Virus record (IMG/VR): IMGVR_UViG_3300030382_001255
Location: 1-40,134 of that record
DNA length: 40,134 nt
Direction: 5' to 3' (one strand)
Origin: a virus
A program made the position numbers and the translations under genes. Shown here piece by piece: positions 1-9,818 of the stretch (its first letter is position 1; the number at the start of each line of letters is the position of its first letter). The notes under the pieces are model-generated. The model made no database searches and had not been told where the DNA came from. It saw only the letters and a list, made by a program, of their open reading frames with translations.

Positions 1-1929
1 ACCAGCAGAACCTTTAGCTAATCTTGCTAATGTATCTGTACCACTACCATATAGAACGTCACCTTCAACTAGAGATACGCTTAGTTTAGCTCCAGTAACT
101 GCATCATTTGCTATTGTTAAACTTGTAGAACCTGTAACCTCTCCTGTATGAGTTGCGTTAGTGACTTTAGCTGTGTTTGCAGCAACATCTGTGGCTATAT
201 CAATACCATCTACAGTCCCGCTAACAACAATATTACCTGTTACTGAAATTCCAGTTGCAGTAGTTTCAAGTTTCTTTGCATCTGAATAATATAAATAAAT
301 CTCACCGTTACCAGTTGAGTTAGACCAGAATGTTATCTTCCCGTTTGGTTCTTGTGTCCGAACCCAAAAACTATCCTTAGTTATAATTCCTACATCATCT
401 GCATCTGCGCCTGAAGTTTCAATAACTAAATCATTTTTAGTATTAGTTAGATAAGTACGATGATTACTTCCATCAGCTGTCGAATGATATATTGATAGAC
501 CATTATCACCACCAAATACAACTTTAGTATCATCTGCAAACTCTAGTGCTTTATCTGACTCATCCCAAGTCATATCAAAGCCAGCATGGGTAGCGTTATC
601 AAAGACAACATCACCAGTAAATGTACCTCCTGCTAGAGGCATTTTGGTAGCGTCAGTAGTAGAAACTGTTTGCCATGAACTAGTACCATCACCATCTTCT
701 CTTAGGAATTTAGTACCACCAGATTCTCCAGTTGATAGTATTGCTGTACCTTCAGGAATTGGAATAGTAACTGTAATTTCATCAGTAGATGGTTCTGTTG
801 CAGTAACACCTGCTCCGGTAAATGTAAATTTGGTTGCAGCATTAGATAATGTTGTACTTTCATCGACAACTGTTATATCACTACCACCACCACCACCAGA
901 TCCTGTTTGTGCTGCCCATTTAACTCCTGTTGCTTCAGTGCTGTCTGCAGTTAAAACATGAGTATTAGTTCCAACTGCTAAGGCTGTAGGATCACCAGAT
1001 CCATCACCTATTAATATCTCACCTTTACCATCTAGATCAGCGTTCAGTACAGCATCAGCTACCTTACTTTTTTCAGCGTCAGTAAATGCATTAGTATCTG
1101 ACTCACCTTCATATGCTGATTTTATCTCGGCACCTGTTTGATCTGCTGTGGCACTAGCTTCTATTGCATTTAACTTGGTGTGATCAGCATCAGTGAATAC
1201 GTTTGAATCTGTTGCTGCTTCTACTAATGTCCTTATCTCTGCAGCTGTTTGATCAGCAGTAGCGGAAGCTTCTATAGCATCAAGTTTGCTGTGATCAGCA
1301 TCTGTAAAGACATTACTATCACTAGCACTTTCTACTAGAGTTCTTATCTCTGCATCTGTTTGATCAGCTGTAGCACTAGTTTCTATAGCGTTTAGCTTAG
1401 TGTGATCTGCATCTGTAAAAACATTACTATCACTTGCTGCTTCTACCGCAGCCCTTATCTCAGCATCTGTTTGATCAACTGTAGCTGCTGTTTCTATACC
1501 AGATAGTTTTACTTTCTCAGCTGCTGTAAATAAACCTTGTACTGTAGTTGTAGCTGCTATTAGTGCTTGGTTTTGTTCTTCTTGTAGAGCATATAAAACT
1601 TGGTCTTGGTTATCATTTAAATCAACAGCTCTTACAGAAGAACCTGCTGCATAAACAGCTTTAGCCGTGTCTACTTCTGTGTCTCTATATACTCGTACAG
1701 TAACTCCAGTTTTAGGAGCACCACTTGTCTCCTGAACAGTGCTATCTACACTTGTATTATTAAAAGTAATTTTGCTGGGTGAAGTGGATATTGTGTATTT
1801 AGTTGTAGCCTGCGTTGTTCCATTTAACGCAACCTTTATGTCTTCAGTTTTTAAATATGGAAAGGAATATGTAAATTCAAGGTTAACTCCATTTACACTC
1901 CCTCCATTATCGTTATAAGTTGTAGCCAT
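1..1929 (-). CDS. Tail fibre protein, T7 gp17-like, 3' end outside window
   Basis: The frame is open from the ATG at 1929 to the window edge (643 codons, no stop), so the C-terminal host-binding tip is missing. The N-terminus (MATTYNDNGG...LEFTYSFPYLKTEDI) resembles the T7 gp17 N-terminal domain that attaches the fibre to the tail, and its place after gp16 is the T7 position. The middle part, about 1121-1564, has four copies of a 37-residue repeat with the core DSNVFTDADH, KL..IEA.AT and ADQT.AEI. Such repeats probably form a trimeric shaft, which is inference. The part encoded by 1-1080 is Gly/Thr/Asp-rich and looks like beta structure. The protein is expected on the virion surface and to set host range. 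The family call is firm; the receptor cannot be read from the sequence. Confidence 0.85.
   Translation of the reverse strand, partial: MATTYNDNGGSVNGVNLEFTYSFPYLKTEDIKVALNGTTQATTKYTISTSPSKITFNNTSVDSTVQETSGAPKTGVTVRVYRDTEVDTAKAVYAAGSSVRAVDLNDNQDQVLYALQEEQNQALIAATTTVQGLFTAAEKVKLSGIETAATVDQTDAEIRAAVEAASDSNVFTDADHTKLNAIETSATADQTDAEIRTLVESASDSNVFTDADHSKLDAIEASATADQTAAEIRTLVEAATDSNVFTDADHTKLNAIEASATADQTGAEIKSAYEGESDTNAFTDAEKSKVADAVLNADLDGKGEILIGDGSGDPTALAVGTNTHVLTADSTEATGVKWAAQTGSGGGGGSDITVVDESTTLSNAATKFTFTGAGVTATEPSTDEITVTIPIPEGTAILSTGESGGTKFLREDGDGTSSWQTVSTTDATKMPLAGGTFTGDVVFDNATHAGFDMTWDESDKALEFADDTKVVFGGDNGLSIYHSTADGSNHRTYLTNTKNDLVIETSGADADDVGIITKDSFWVRTQEPNGKITFWSNSTGNGEIYLYYSDAKKLETTATGISVTGNIVVSGTVDGIDIATDVAANTAKVTNATHTGEVTGSTSLTIANDAVTGAKLSVSLVEGDVLYGSGTDTLARLAKGSAG
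1121..1564 (-). repeat. Four tandem 111-bp repeats in the tail fibre gene
   Basis: The word CTTATCTC or a close variant (minus strand GAGATAAG, encoding AEIR/K) recurs at about 1121, 1232, 1343 and 1454, exactly 111 bp apart. Each unit encodes 37 residues with the core NVFTDADH and ADQT. Copies differ mainly at third codon positions and in a few residues, so the period is kept while the bases drift. The repeats are in frame, and gain or loss of a unit would change shaft length by one module. Confidence 0.85.
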
Positions 1930-1944
1930 TTCCCATGGGGTAAA

Positions 1945-4900
1945 TTACTTGTTTTTATAATCTAAAAGTCTTTGTATAGCTTCTTCATCTCCTACTTCTG
2001 TGTAGTGTTCTATTTGATTATTAATGAATTGTTTTTTGAGTATGCTATCTCTAGTCGAAACTTGACTTTCTGCAAAACCTTTAGCTGTCCTTAAAGCTAT
2101 ATTAATCCGTTTATGGATCTTCTTATATAATTTAGGATCTAAGTTAACTGAACCTTTTTTGATCTCTTTACGGAATTGCTTACCATCAATAGAGTTCATA
2201 ATCTTACGAAGTTCACCTCTAAACCATTTACTCTTACCCATATATTCAGTAATTTCAGATCGTTCAAATGGTGTGTATTCAACTCCTCTACCATTAGTTC
2301 TTAATTGTGGTCTACCATTATATTCAATGTCTATAATGAATTGTTTCTCAGGACTAATAGCATCACCTTGTTTAAACCAAGGGGAATAAACATTAACTGC
2401 ACGTTGCCAGAAGCCTTCAACCTCACCTACTTTACCACCATCAACCCAGTCATAAAGATCAGGTAATCCTGATTTCATTCCAATATTTCTATTAGCTAGT
2501 AATTGGAAGAACTCTTGGTCTACTTCTTTTAGTTGAGGTTCTAATAATCTACCTAGTTCATTTCTCATACCACTCATAGGTGCAAAAGAACTACCAAAGC
2601 TTGCTCCCCATCTAGATAATGCTGCTGGGTTTCCAGCCAAGACATCATTCAATGGTTCTAAACCAGCTGTAAATGATTTATTAGTTAGGTTTGCAGATAA
2701 GATATACCCCATTTTATTGAGATGAGTTTCTAATGTTGGTGCATCTAAAGTATCGAAGTTATCCATAATGTCAGCTGTTAAAGCTAACCAATCAGAAATA
2801 CCTCCCATATTGTCATAGCTATACCATTTACCATCCCAACCTTTATAATGTCTAGGTTTCCAGCCTGCTTCTCTTCTTACCTTTTGTCTAGTTTTATCAT
2901 ATATACCATTGCCATGTAGGCTATCTGTAGTGAATAAACCTACAGCACCCATAACAGTCAAAGCTCCAATAGCCTTTCTACCTTTAAGTTCAGCTCTTAT
3001 AGTTTCATAAGCAACGAATTTATTCTCATCTAAAGGTATTCCTCTTGCAGTGAGTAATTCATCTACCTTAGCTTCAGTTACACCTTCAGCAACTCCTGTT
3101 TTAAATGCATTAACATCTTTAATGAAAAGACCTAGTGGGTTATGACTACCACTAAATGCAAGCATATTCATAGATGTTTTAGGGAACATCAAGAAAGGTT
3201 TTACTACAGGAGCACGTCTAATTAATTCACTTAAAGCATCAACGGATTTATTATCTAAGTTCATAGCAATCTCTCTACTTGCGTATTCGACTGCTTTATT
3301 AGTTATGAATCCTTTATCATCAAACATCTGATCATATACACCATCAGATATTTTCTTAAGATGATCAGGGGTTAGTTTTTCTCCATTCCTTATAACCTTG
3401 TCATAAGCCATACCTCTAGCTTCAATGTTTCCTATAAAGGATCTAGTGAAACCATCAAATGCTGTCATACCATTAGCACTAAATCTAAGCCAAGGATGCT
3501 CAGCCATATCATTCATCGCCTCTATTTGATTCACTAAAACAGAAGGACCAAACATGTCTTCACCTTCTTTAGCATCAGCAAATGAACGTAGTATCCTCAT
3601 CGTGTCGTCATTCTTACGTGCAATATCATCACGCATGATATATCCAACAGAACCTGGATCTCTAGCAGCACGACTATATACCTGTTTCATATGAGTAAAC
3701 GCTTTCTGAAGCGTATCAACCATACCAACGTTATACATATAACTTGCACGTCTAAGTGTTGCTGTATCTCCATGTAGCATTGCACCTGCAAAAGTAGCAA
3801 TAGGACGTTCAATCATCAAAGCTAAGTTAGAAGCACCTGCTTTTAAAGGAGTACCAACTGAAGATAAAACAGAGTTATAGATATTTGACCACATACCTTG
3901 TGTCCAAGCTGAAGGCATATCAGGTCTAAAATCAATTAAAGCTTTTTTAAATACACCAGTTGTATTTCTGATGTAGTCATTCAAAGCAGATACCGTCGAA
4001 ACCTTTCCATCTGTTACTTCATAAGCCAGCATTAAAGGTCCAAGTAAATCAGGACGTTCTGCTTTTACAGCTCTTAAGGTATCAATAGTTTGTTTTGACT
4101 CTTTTTGTATACGTGCTAAGGCTTTTAATGTATCATTTTTCTCATTTTTAATTGCAGCCAGGGCATCTTTACCCTTGATGTCATTTATATCTACACGTTT
4201 CCAAAGGTTTAGCATATTCAAAGCTCTACCTCTAGCGTAAGAAGTCGTACCTTTGATCTGCATTAAGTACTGAAGACGATCTAAGATCTGATCTTGAGCA
4301 CGTTGTACAGTACCAACTTTGTCGGCATATAATCTTCCACCTTCTGCCATATCAGAAACTTGACCTGCTAAAGATGTACCTACATATGCTTGAGCACGGG
4401 CAATATCCATATTGATGAAATCATTAGAATATTTCTTAATTGCCTGCATTACACCAGCATAAGCTTCATCATTAAGTACTCTTGCTCCTGTACTTACATC
4501 TGCACCTGAGAATGATTTCATAAAGAATTTCATCTCATCTACATCTAATTTATATAGGTCAGCAGCTATATCTATACCAGCTTGTACAATCTCTTCGTGA
4601 CTTAGGTATTTACCATTACTTGCTTTATATCCATACTTAGAATCTTTTAGTAGATCAGCAGCTTTAGTGATGAGTTTATGTCCAGCATCATTCCCATTCA
4701 CAACATAATCCATTGCTCCTGGTGTCATTACTGAACCAACTCTTCCGTCAATCGTATCGACATTATTCATGATCTTAGCTTGATCAACAGAAGCTCCAAA
4801 GACTCCACTAGGATCACCAGTTCTTACACCTGATTCTCCGTAGTCAAAGGCATCATGTATACCGAGTGTTGGTTCTTTTAATGTGTCAACCTTGGAGAAT

Positions 4901-6384
4901 TTATTTAGTTGCTCATTAGGCTCCCAGTAGATTTTTACTTGGTGTAGACGTTTACCTTTGCCAGCTAACTTACCACCAACATGCGTGAACCCACCATAAC
5001 CTTGCTCCGTTAAAGTCTCTTTTAAAGTGCCAACTATATCTTGGAACTCACTTCTAGTTACATTCCAATCTTGAGAAGTATCTCTTAACTTATCTATTAA
5101 ATTACCAAGAGTTAATTCCTCTTTGTCAAAATCTTTTACGAGTTCAACAGCTTCATCTATCCATGCATCTTCTCTATAAGCTGCAGCATTTTGAAGTAAG
5201 CCTAAAGTACCTTCGTCTAAAGGTTGATCTAAATCATAGAAGTTAACAGGTGCTCCCTCACTTACTTGATAAACAGTTTTAAGAGCATCAGGTCCAGCAG
5301 ATTTAGCGTTTTTTTTTTGATACTTGTTAGCAGTTGTAAGATCATCTGTTGTGTATAAACCTTGTCCATATATCCCAGTATCACTAGAATATTGTCCAGC
5401 GTCGTTTAATTCAAATTCATCAGCTGCGCCATGATAGAACTCACCTTTACCTCTAGTATCAGGAAGTTCTGAATTAAGTTTATCTAGTTTGACTTCACCT
5501 ACTTCAGTTAGTTGATCATAACGTCTCTTAGCTGATTGTAGTGTTGCGTTTTCAACTGGGTCTGTAGCAAGGTCTGGTTCTTGCATACTCTTTAAGATAG
5601 TAGCCGCCTTCTCATTCTCAGGAACCCATTGAGTAGCTTTATCAATTCCTTTTAAAGACTTAGTTAATTTACCTGCACCAACCAATACGTCAGCAGCAAA
5701 TCCAACACCTAAACCTTCCATTATATTCTTCTTTCTTTTTATATCAGGTTCATCATCATCTAACGTTGCCCAATCATTTGATACCCAACCATATGTATTT
5801 GGCCAAGTCTGTTTCAACATGCCTAAAGCATTATGATCTCTCTCTTGTACAGGAGCTATAGCATCAGCTATTACACCTGAACCACCAGCTAAGCCAGTCT
5901 TTGCAAACCATCTAAAGAAGACATCATTACCTAGTTTCCAGTTTCTTGCTGCATGAGCTTTAGTTGCAACACCACCTAATCCTTTTGTTATGAAGATAGT
6001 AGGTACTACTACTGAAGATATTTCTCTGATGGATTGTGTTACTTCGTTTTCAAATTCAGGGATGTTTGGTAAGTCTAAAACTTCTCCTGGCATTACTGTG
6101 TTATATAAGCTAATACCCCAATCAAGCGTACCTGTTGGTATAGCTAAAGCAGCTTCTGCAGTAGTTTTTAGAGCGTTACCTTCTTCCTTTTCTTGTTGTG
6201 GAGCTTCTTCCGTAGAAGTAGCTTGTTGTTGAGGTTGTGATTCTTGAGTAGGCGTCTCCGTAGAAACTTCAGGAATAGGATCTTCAATAGTTGAAGCGTC
6301 TATTTGCCGTTGCATTTCATTGACATCATCTTCGTCAAATGAACCATACTCACTTAAATCAACCTCAAACGGTTGATCTTCCAT
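1945..6384 (-). CDS. Internal virion (ejection) protein, T7 gp16-like, with ART-like segment
   Basis: A very large protein (1479 aa) between gp15 and the tail fibre, the T7 position of gp16, which is ejected into the cell and spans the envelope during DNA entry. The first 75 residues are acidic and Gln/Glu-rich. I see no lytic transglycosylase domain of the kind at the T7 gp16 N-terminus. Residues about 313-497 instead resemble an ADP-ribosyltransferase fold: FYHG near 316, GQGLYTTDD near 341, GYGG near 462 and HQVKIYW near 481. Several hydrophobic stretches follow in the C-terminal half. The gene starts 3 bases after the gp15 stop. The gp16 assignment rests on position, size and the marine podovirus pattern; the ART-like part is inference from motifs. 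Confidence 0.8.
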   Translation of the reverse strand: MEDQPFEVDLSEYGSFDEDDVNEMQRQIDASTIEDPIPEVSTETPTQESQPQQQATSTEEAPQQEKEEGNALKTTAEAALAIPTGTLDWGISLYNTVMPGEVLDLPNIPEFENEVTQSIREISSVVVPTIFITKGLGGVATKAHAARNWKLGNDVFFRWFAKTGLAGGSGVIADAIAPVQERDHNALGMLKQTWPNTYGWVSNDWATLDDDEPDIKRKKNIMEGLGVGFAADVLVGAGKLTKSLKGIDKATQWVPENEKAATILKSMQEPDLATDPVENATLQSAKRRYDQLTEVGEVKLDKLNSELPDTRGKGEFYHGAADEFELNDAGQYSSDTGIYGQGLYTTDDLTTANKYQKKNAKSAGPDALKTVYQVSEGAPVNFYDLDQPLDEGTLGLLQNAAAYREDAWIDEAVELVKDFDKEELTLGNLIDKLRDTSQDWNVTRSEFQDIVGTLKETLTEQGYGGFTHVGGKLAGKGKRLHQVKIYWEPNEQLNKFSKVDTLKEPTLGIHDAFDYGESGVRTGDPSGVFGASVDQAKIMNNVDTIDGRVGSVMTPGAMDYVVNGNDAGHKLITKAADLLKDSKYGYKASNGKYLSHEEIVQAGIDIAADLYKLDVDEMKFFMKSFSGADVSTGARVLNDEAYAGVMQAIKKYSNDFINMDIARAQAYVGTSLAGQVSDMAEGGRLYADKVGTVQRAQDQILDRLQYLMQIKGTTSYARGRALNMLNLWKRVDINDIKGKDALAAIKNEKNDTLKALARIQKESKQTIDTLRAVKAERPDLLGPLMLAYEVTDGKVSTVSALNDYIRNTTGVFKKALIDFRPDMPSAWTQGMWSNIYNSVLSSVGTPLKAGASNLALMIERPIATFAGAMLHGDTATLRRASYMYNVGMVDTLQKAFTHMKQVYSRAARDPGSVGYIMRDDIARKNDDTMRILRSFADAKEGEDMFGPSVLVNQIEAMNDMAEHPWLRFSANGMTAFDGFTRSFIGNIEARGMAYDKVIRNGEKLTPDHLKKISDGVYDQMFDDKGFITNKAVEYASREIAMNLDNKSVDALSELIRRAPVVKPFLMFPKTSMNMLAFSGSHNPLGLFIKDVNAFKTGVAEGVTEAKVDELLTARGIPLDENKFVAYETIRAELKGRKAIGALTVMGAVGLFTTDSLHGNGIYDKTRQKVRREAGWKPRHYKGWDGKWYSYDNMGGISDWLALTADIMDNFDTLDAPTLETHLNKMGYILSANLTNKSFTAGLEPLNDVLAGNPAALSRWGASFGSSFAPMSGMRNELGRLLEPQLKEVDQEFFQLLANRNIGMKSGLPDLYDWVDGGKVGEVEGFWQRAVNVYSPWFKQGDAISPEKQFIIDIEYNGRPQLRTNGRGVEYTPFERSEITEYMGKSKWFRGELRKIMNSIDGKQFRKEIKKGSVNLDPKLYKKIHKRINIALRTAKGFAESQVSTRDSILKKQFINNQIEHYTEVGDEEAIQRLLDYKNK
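4894..5448 (-). other. ADP-ribosyltransferase-like segment within gp16
   Basis: Codons for residues about 313-497 of gp16. The motif order matches the HYE-type ART fold: a first strand with FYHG (His318), a GIYGQGLYTTDD block with Tyr344 followed by ...ANKY, a late GYGG turn and a final strand HQVKIYWEP. The last catalytic position, normally Glu, appears to be Gln482, so the site may be altered or inactive. This is pattern recognition, not a profile hit. Confidence 0.45.
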
Positions 6385-6387
6385 TAG

Positions 6388-9105
6388 TTATTTCCTTATA
6401 GGACAGTGTGATATATCTCCTGTTTGCTTATATTGACTGAGTTGATAGTTACATATATCCTCGTCAGTAAGCTCAGGCGCATCTCCTAGGTATTGATTAA
6501 TTACATCGTTTATAGCATTAGATGCCTCATCTTCTAATATCTGAGGAGTTTGGGTTAATGGCTCTACTAAAGATTCTTGTAAGACATTCCCAGCATCAAT
6601 ATTCATAGCATCACTTACACCGCTTTCGACTATCTGATTAATAGTATTAGCAAACTCTACTGTGTTTTCACCAAGCCAGTTATACCCTTCACCAAAGAAG
6701 TCTTTCATATTTATACCTGTCTGTATAAGTTCTCTACCTATATCTTTAGTACGAGTAATCATATGTAGTTTAAATTTTCCAGCTGCCTCACCTACTCTAT
6801 CCCAGTTAACAGCTCCACTTGTAGAAGGTGGTATTGTGAGAGCACCTAAGTCCTCTTCAGTTAAACCATAGTTAAATGCTATAGAGGGGTTGGCTGTGAA
6901 AAATTCAGTAGAAGCTGCTATATCTCCATAATCGAAATTATTCTCTTCGGACCATTTAAATACTTCTTCTCCTAAACCATTAGGGAAAAGCTCTAGGTTT
7001 GGTAGTCCTTCTTTAGAGGCAATAAGTCCCCAGACGCGTGAACTAGAAGGGAATGTCTTATTCCATATAGTAACGTTATCTGCTTTAGAGGCATTGTTAT
7101 CAAACTTCTCTATAGAAGGTGGCTTATTACCTAGCGTTGGTAAGCCATGTAGCTGTAAGACATCATTCATTATGTCAAACTTACTCCTCTTACCATCAGC
7201 GAGGTGGTTATATAGGGTATCTATTTCACCTGGGTAATCAAAAGAAGCAGGGTTAGCATTAGTCTTTAGGTAATCACCTAATGACGTTATTAGCTCCTCC
7301 TTATCAATAAGTTTGCCTATATTTTCTTTGGTTAAGATAGTCTCCTTATATTCGTCCAATACCTCTTTCTGTCTTTTAACCTCTGCGTTGTGCAGTTTTA
7401 GACTCTTCTTAAGTTGTTTTTTAGTAAGAGTACCAGGGATATTAATGTAGCCGGTTTCATTGAAGTTTTTTCTAGAACTTGTATAAGTATCTAACCAACT
7501 TAACGTAGCTTGCCTAGCAAAATCAGCAGGGTTAGGGTGTTCGTTTGCTATAGCTGTAGCAAGGAATGCGTCAAACTTTGTTCTAGTGTAACGCTCCATA
7601 GGTTTAACTGTACGATTCTTTTTATCTATACCTCCTTGGTTAATTTTATAGGCTATAGCTGTGTTTATCTCTTCTATATATTCTTTAACTGGACCACCAG
7701 CTTGAGCATTAGTAAGTTGTGTAGCAAATTTTGAGAACCTTTCATCATTTTGAATTTGGCTACTGAATTTAGAAAGCTCCTTAAGAGTTAACGTACCGTT
7801 TCTCATTTTCTCTTCAGCTTGACCTAGCTCTATTAGGTAAGCGTCACCTTTAACAAAGTTACTTATATGCTTATCTATCATCGAAAATTCATAACCAGGA
7901 TATTTCTTTTGCAGTTTGCTTTGCTCGCTCCTTAAGAATCGTATTACTTCCTTTTCATCCATATCCTTTGTTTGCCCTAAGACATCTTTTTGTGCCTTAC
8001 TAGCTGCAGCCTTTTCTTTTGCTGTTTCAACCTTATCATTTTCTGTAACAGCTTCATCCAAAGCTTCCTGTAGCTTTAGATATCTAGTTGGCCATACCTT
8101 TTTAAGTGGCTTCATTTCACCTGTAGTAGGGTCTTTCACCAACTGTTCACCCATTGCATCTAGATCTGTTTGACCAAACTCTCCTGTATCCATCTGTCCT
8201 GTGATGACTTTTATGGTTTCATCTAAAGCTTGCTCATTAGTTAAAGCTTTCTTAGGGTTTTTAGGATCTACAGTTAGACGTATTGCTTGATATAAATCAT
8301 TAAAAGAAGAACCTTCTTTAGCACTATGGTTAGCATCACGGAAAGTATCTTTAGCATCTTCTTTATCTTTAAATGATCTTTCAACAGCATCTATATTTTT
8401 ATATTGCTGGTACAGTTCACTTTGACTTACTATAGCTGTCTCAAAAAAACCACCTTTCTCAGCTTTTATTTCAGCACTGACACCAGTTAAATTATTTAAT
8501 TTTATATATTCCTTTCTTAATTCCTTCATTGCAACTTGCTTTTTTTGCAAGGTATTTGCCTTTTTAGGTGTGAACTCTTTTCCATTTAGGATTACTGTAA
8601 GTTCATCATTTTTTAACATCTCACCTTCAAGCCAGGCTTTATAGTTCTTACCTGCTACGACTGATCTACGTGCAGTGAATGTAAATAAAGCATCCCCTCC
8701 TAAACCTCGTATTTTTTTAGCTAAGTCATAGTCACCAGTTTCATCAAGTATTTCTCTAGCAGCATCTTGAGTTTGGGTTTTATGCTCATTTAACTGCTTT
8801 TTACCTTCTTCATACTCAGCTTTTTTTTCTGAAGTGATGGAGCTTATACCTTCATTTTCCATCCTCTCCATTTCATATTCATCAGCCAAGGCTAAAGCTT
8901 CTATATTTTCTTTTTCCTTTCGTTCTTCAGCTTTAGCTACTAACTCTTCAGATAGCTTTGTATTGAAGTTAGATGCAAGTTTTAATAGTCTATCTTGACT
9001 ACTATCTTGATACTGAGTTTTCGTTTCTCTTCGTTGAGCTTTACGATTTATGTTGCCAAATTCATTGTCTGTGAATCTAGCCATTGATTCCTTAACGCTA
9101 CTCAT
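6388..9105 (-). CDS. Internal virion (ejection) protein, T7 gp15-like
   Basis: A 905-residue, strongly charged and mostly alpha-helical protein with long Lys/Glu-rich stretches (for example residues 55-125 and 340-380), which suggests coiled coil. It lies between the gp14-like gene and gp16, matching T7 gp15, one of the three inner-core proteins ejected with the genome. No enzymatic motif is visible. The C-terminus contains C-N-Y-Q and S-H-C-P. It starts with ATG 2 bases after the gp14 stop and ends 3 bases before the gp16 start, so it is a tightly packed late operon gene. The call rests on position, length and composition. Confidence 0.75.
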   Translation of the reverse strand: MSSVKESMARFTDNEFGNINRKAQRRETKTQYQDSSQDRLLKLASNFNTKLSEELVAKAEERKEKENIEALALADEYEMERMENEGISSITSEKKAEYEEGKKQLNEHKTQTQDAAREILDETGDYDLAKKIRGLGGDALFTFTARRSVVAGKNYKAWLEGEMLKNDELTVILNGKEFTPKKANTLQKKQVAMKELRKEYIKLNNLTGVSAEIKAEKGGFFETAIVSQSELYQQYKNIDAVERSFKDKEDAKDTFRDANHSAKEGSSFNDLYQAIRLTVDPKNPKKALTNEQALDETIKVITGQMDTGEFGQTDLDAMGEQLVKDPTTGEMKPLKKVWPTRYLKLQEALDEAVTENDKVETAKEKAAASKAQKDVLGQTKDMDEKEVIRFLRSEQSKLQKKYPGYEFSMIDKHISNFVKGDAYLIELGQAEEKMRNGTLTLKELSKFSSQIQNDERFSKFATQLTNAQAGGPVKEYIEEINTAIAYKINQGGIDKKNRTVKPMERYTRTKFDAFLATAIANEHPNPADFARQATLSWLDTYTSSRKNFNETGYINIPGTLTKKQLKKSLKLHNAEVKRQKEVLDEYKETILTKENIGKLIDKEELITSLGDYLKTNANPASFDYPGEIDTLYNHLADGKRSKFDIMNDVLQLHGLPTLGNKPPSIEKFDNNASKADNVTIWNKTFPSSSRVWGLIASKEGLPNLELFPNGLGEEVFKWSEENNFDYGDIAASTEFFTANPSIAFNYGLTEEDLGALTIPPSTSGAVNWDRVGEAAGKFKLHMITRTKDIGRELIQTGINMKDFFGEGYNWLGENTVEFANTINQIVESGVSDAMNIDAGNVLQESLVEPLTQTPQILEDEASNAINDVINQYLGDAPELTDEDICNYQLSQYKQTGDISHCPIRK

Positions 9106-9107
9106 AG

Positions 9108-9818
9108 TTATGATTTATAGGTTGTTTTGGGTTTAAGACTTCTGTATTTGTCCTGCGCACTTAGGAAATTAGTTCCTAAACCTAAAGCTAGATTAATAGG
9201 TGAATCCTGTTCTATAAGTTCACTATCATGCAAGGTTGGTCTTGTACCAGGTATAGGTCTACCAGCAGCTTGTTTAACTTCATTAATATGGTTTTGACGT
9301 TTCATTGCTTCTAATCTCATCTCACTATCTAAAGTAGATGTAGCAAGTTGTCCAGAAAGCTTTGCACCTAAAGATGCCATCTTAAAACCATGTTCAAGGA
9401 CAGCAGCTCTTGACTTACCACCTGAACGTCTACCAGTTTGCTCACCATGTTCTACAGACATCATCTTTGCATAACTAGCATAAGCTTGATTATTACTATC
9501 AGTAATTGCATTCCATGATGCTATTTGGTTCTTAGCTATTGTTTTCATAGCCTGAGCATGGAGAGTATCAGCAGCAGCATCAGTGTCTGCATTCTCACTT
9601 TGGAATACTATATTTGCATTATCAAAGTCAGTATTCCATTTGAAGATATCATCATGATGTTGATCTATAATATTTTGATTTTTTCTGGATACTTTCTCAC
9701 GATTACCGAAGAAACCTAAACCTGTTTTAATTGCATCTAAGCCAAATTGTTGGGCTGAGACGTTCCAGGCATCACGTTTGTCAAAACTGTCTGATCCTGA
9801 TTTTTTTGGAGGGCACAT
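9108..9818 (-). CDS. Internal virion protein, T7 gp14-like
   Basis: A 236-residue protein starting MCPPKK, a start also seen in the gp7.3-like gene of this phage. In T7, gp14 forms the channel segment in the outer membrane during ejection. The sequence is helical and Ala/Gln/Asn-rich, with a Gly-containing stretch (GFFGNRE) near residue 36. Its first 82 bases overlap the end of the gp13-like ORF in another frame, and the start lies just ahead of an A7 run that could act as a slip site. Assignment is by gene order and general character; sequence conservation in this family is low. Confidence 0.7.
   Translation of the reverse strand: MCPPKKSGSDSFDKRDAWNVSAQQFGLDAIKTGLGFFGNREKVSRKNQNIIDQHHDDIFKWNTDFDNANIVFQSENADTDAAADTLHAQAMKTIAKNQIASWNAITDSNNQAYASYAKMMSVEHGEQTGRRSGGKSRAAVLEHGFKMASLGAKLSGQLATSTLDSEMRLEAMKRQNHINEVKQAAGRPIPGTRPTLHDSELIEQDSPINLALGLGTNFLSAQDKYRSLKPKTTYKS

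Noticed and set aside
644-961. Plus-strand ORF of 105 codons at the left end
   Set aside because: It lies opposite the tail fibre gene, is rich in Val/Ser/Pro as expected for the complement of Gly/Thr codons, and has no ribosome site.
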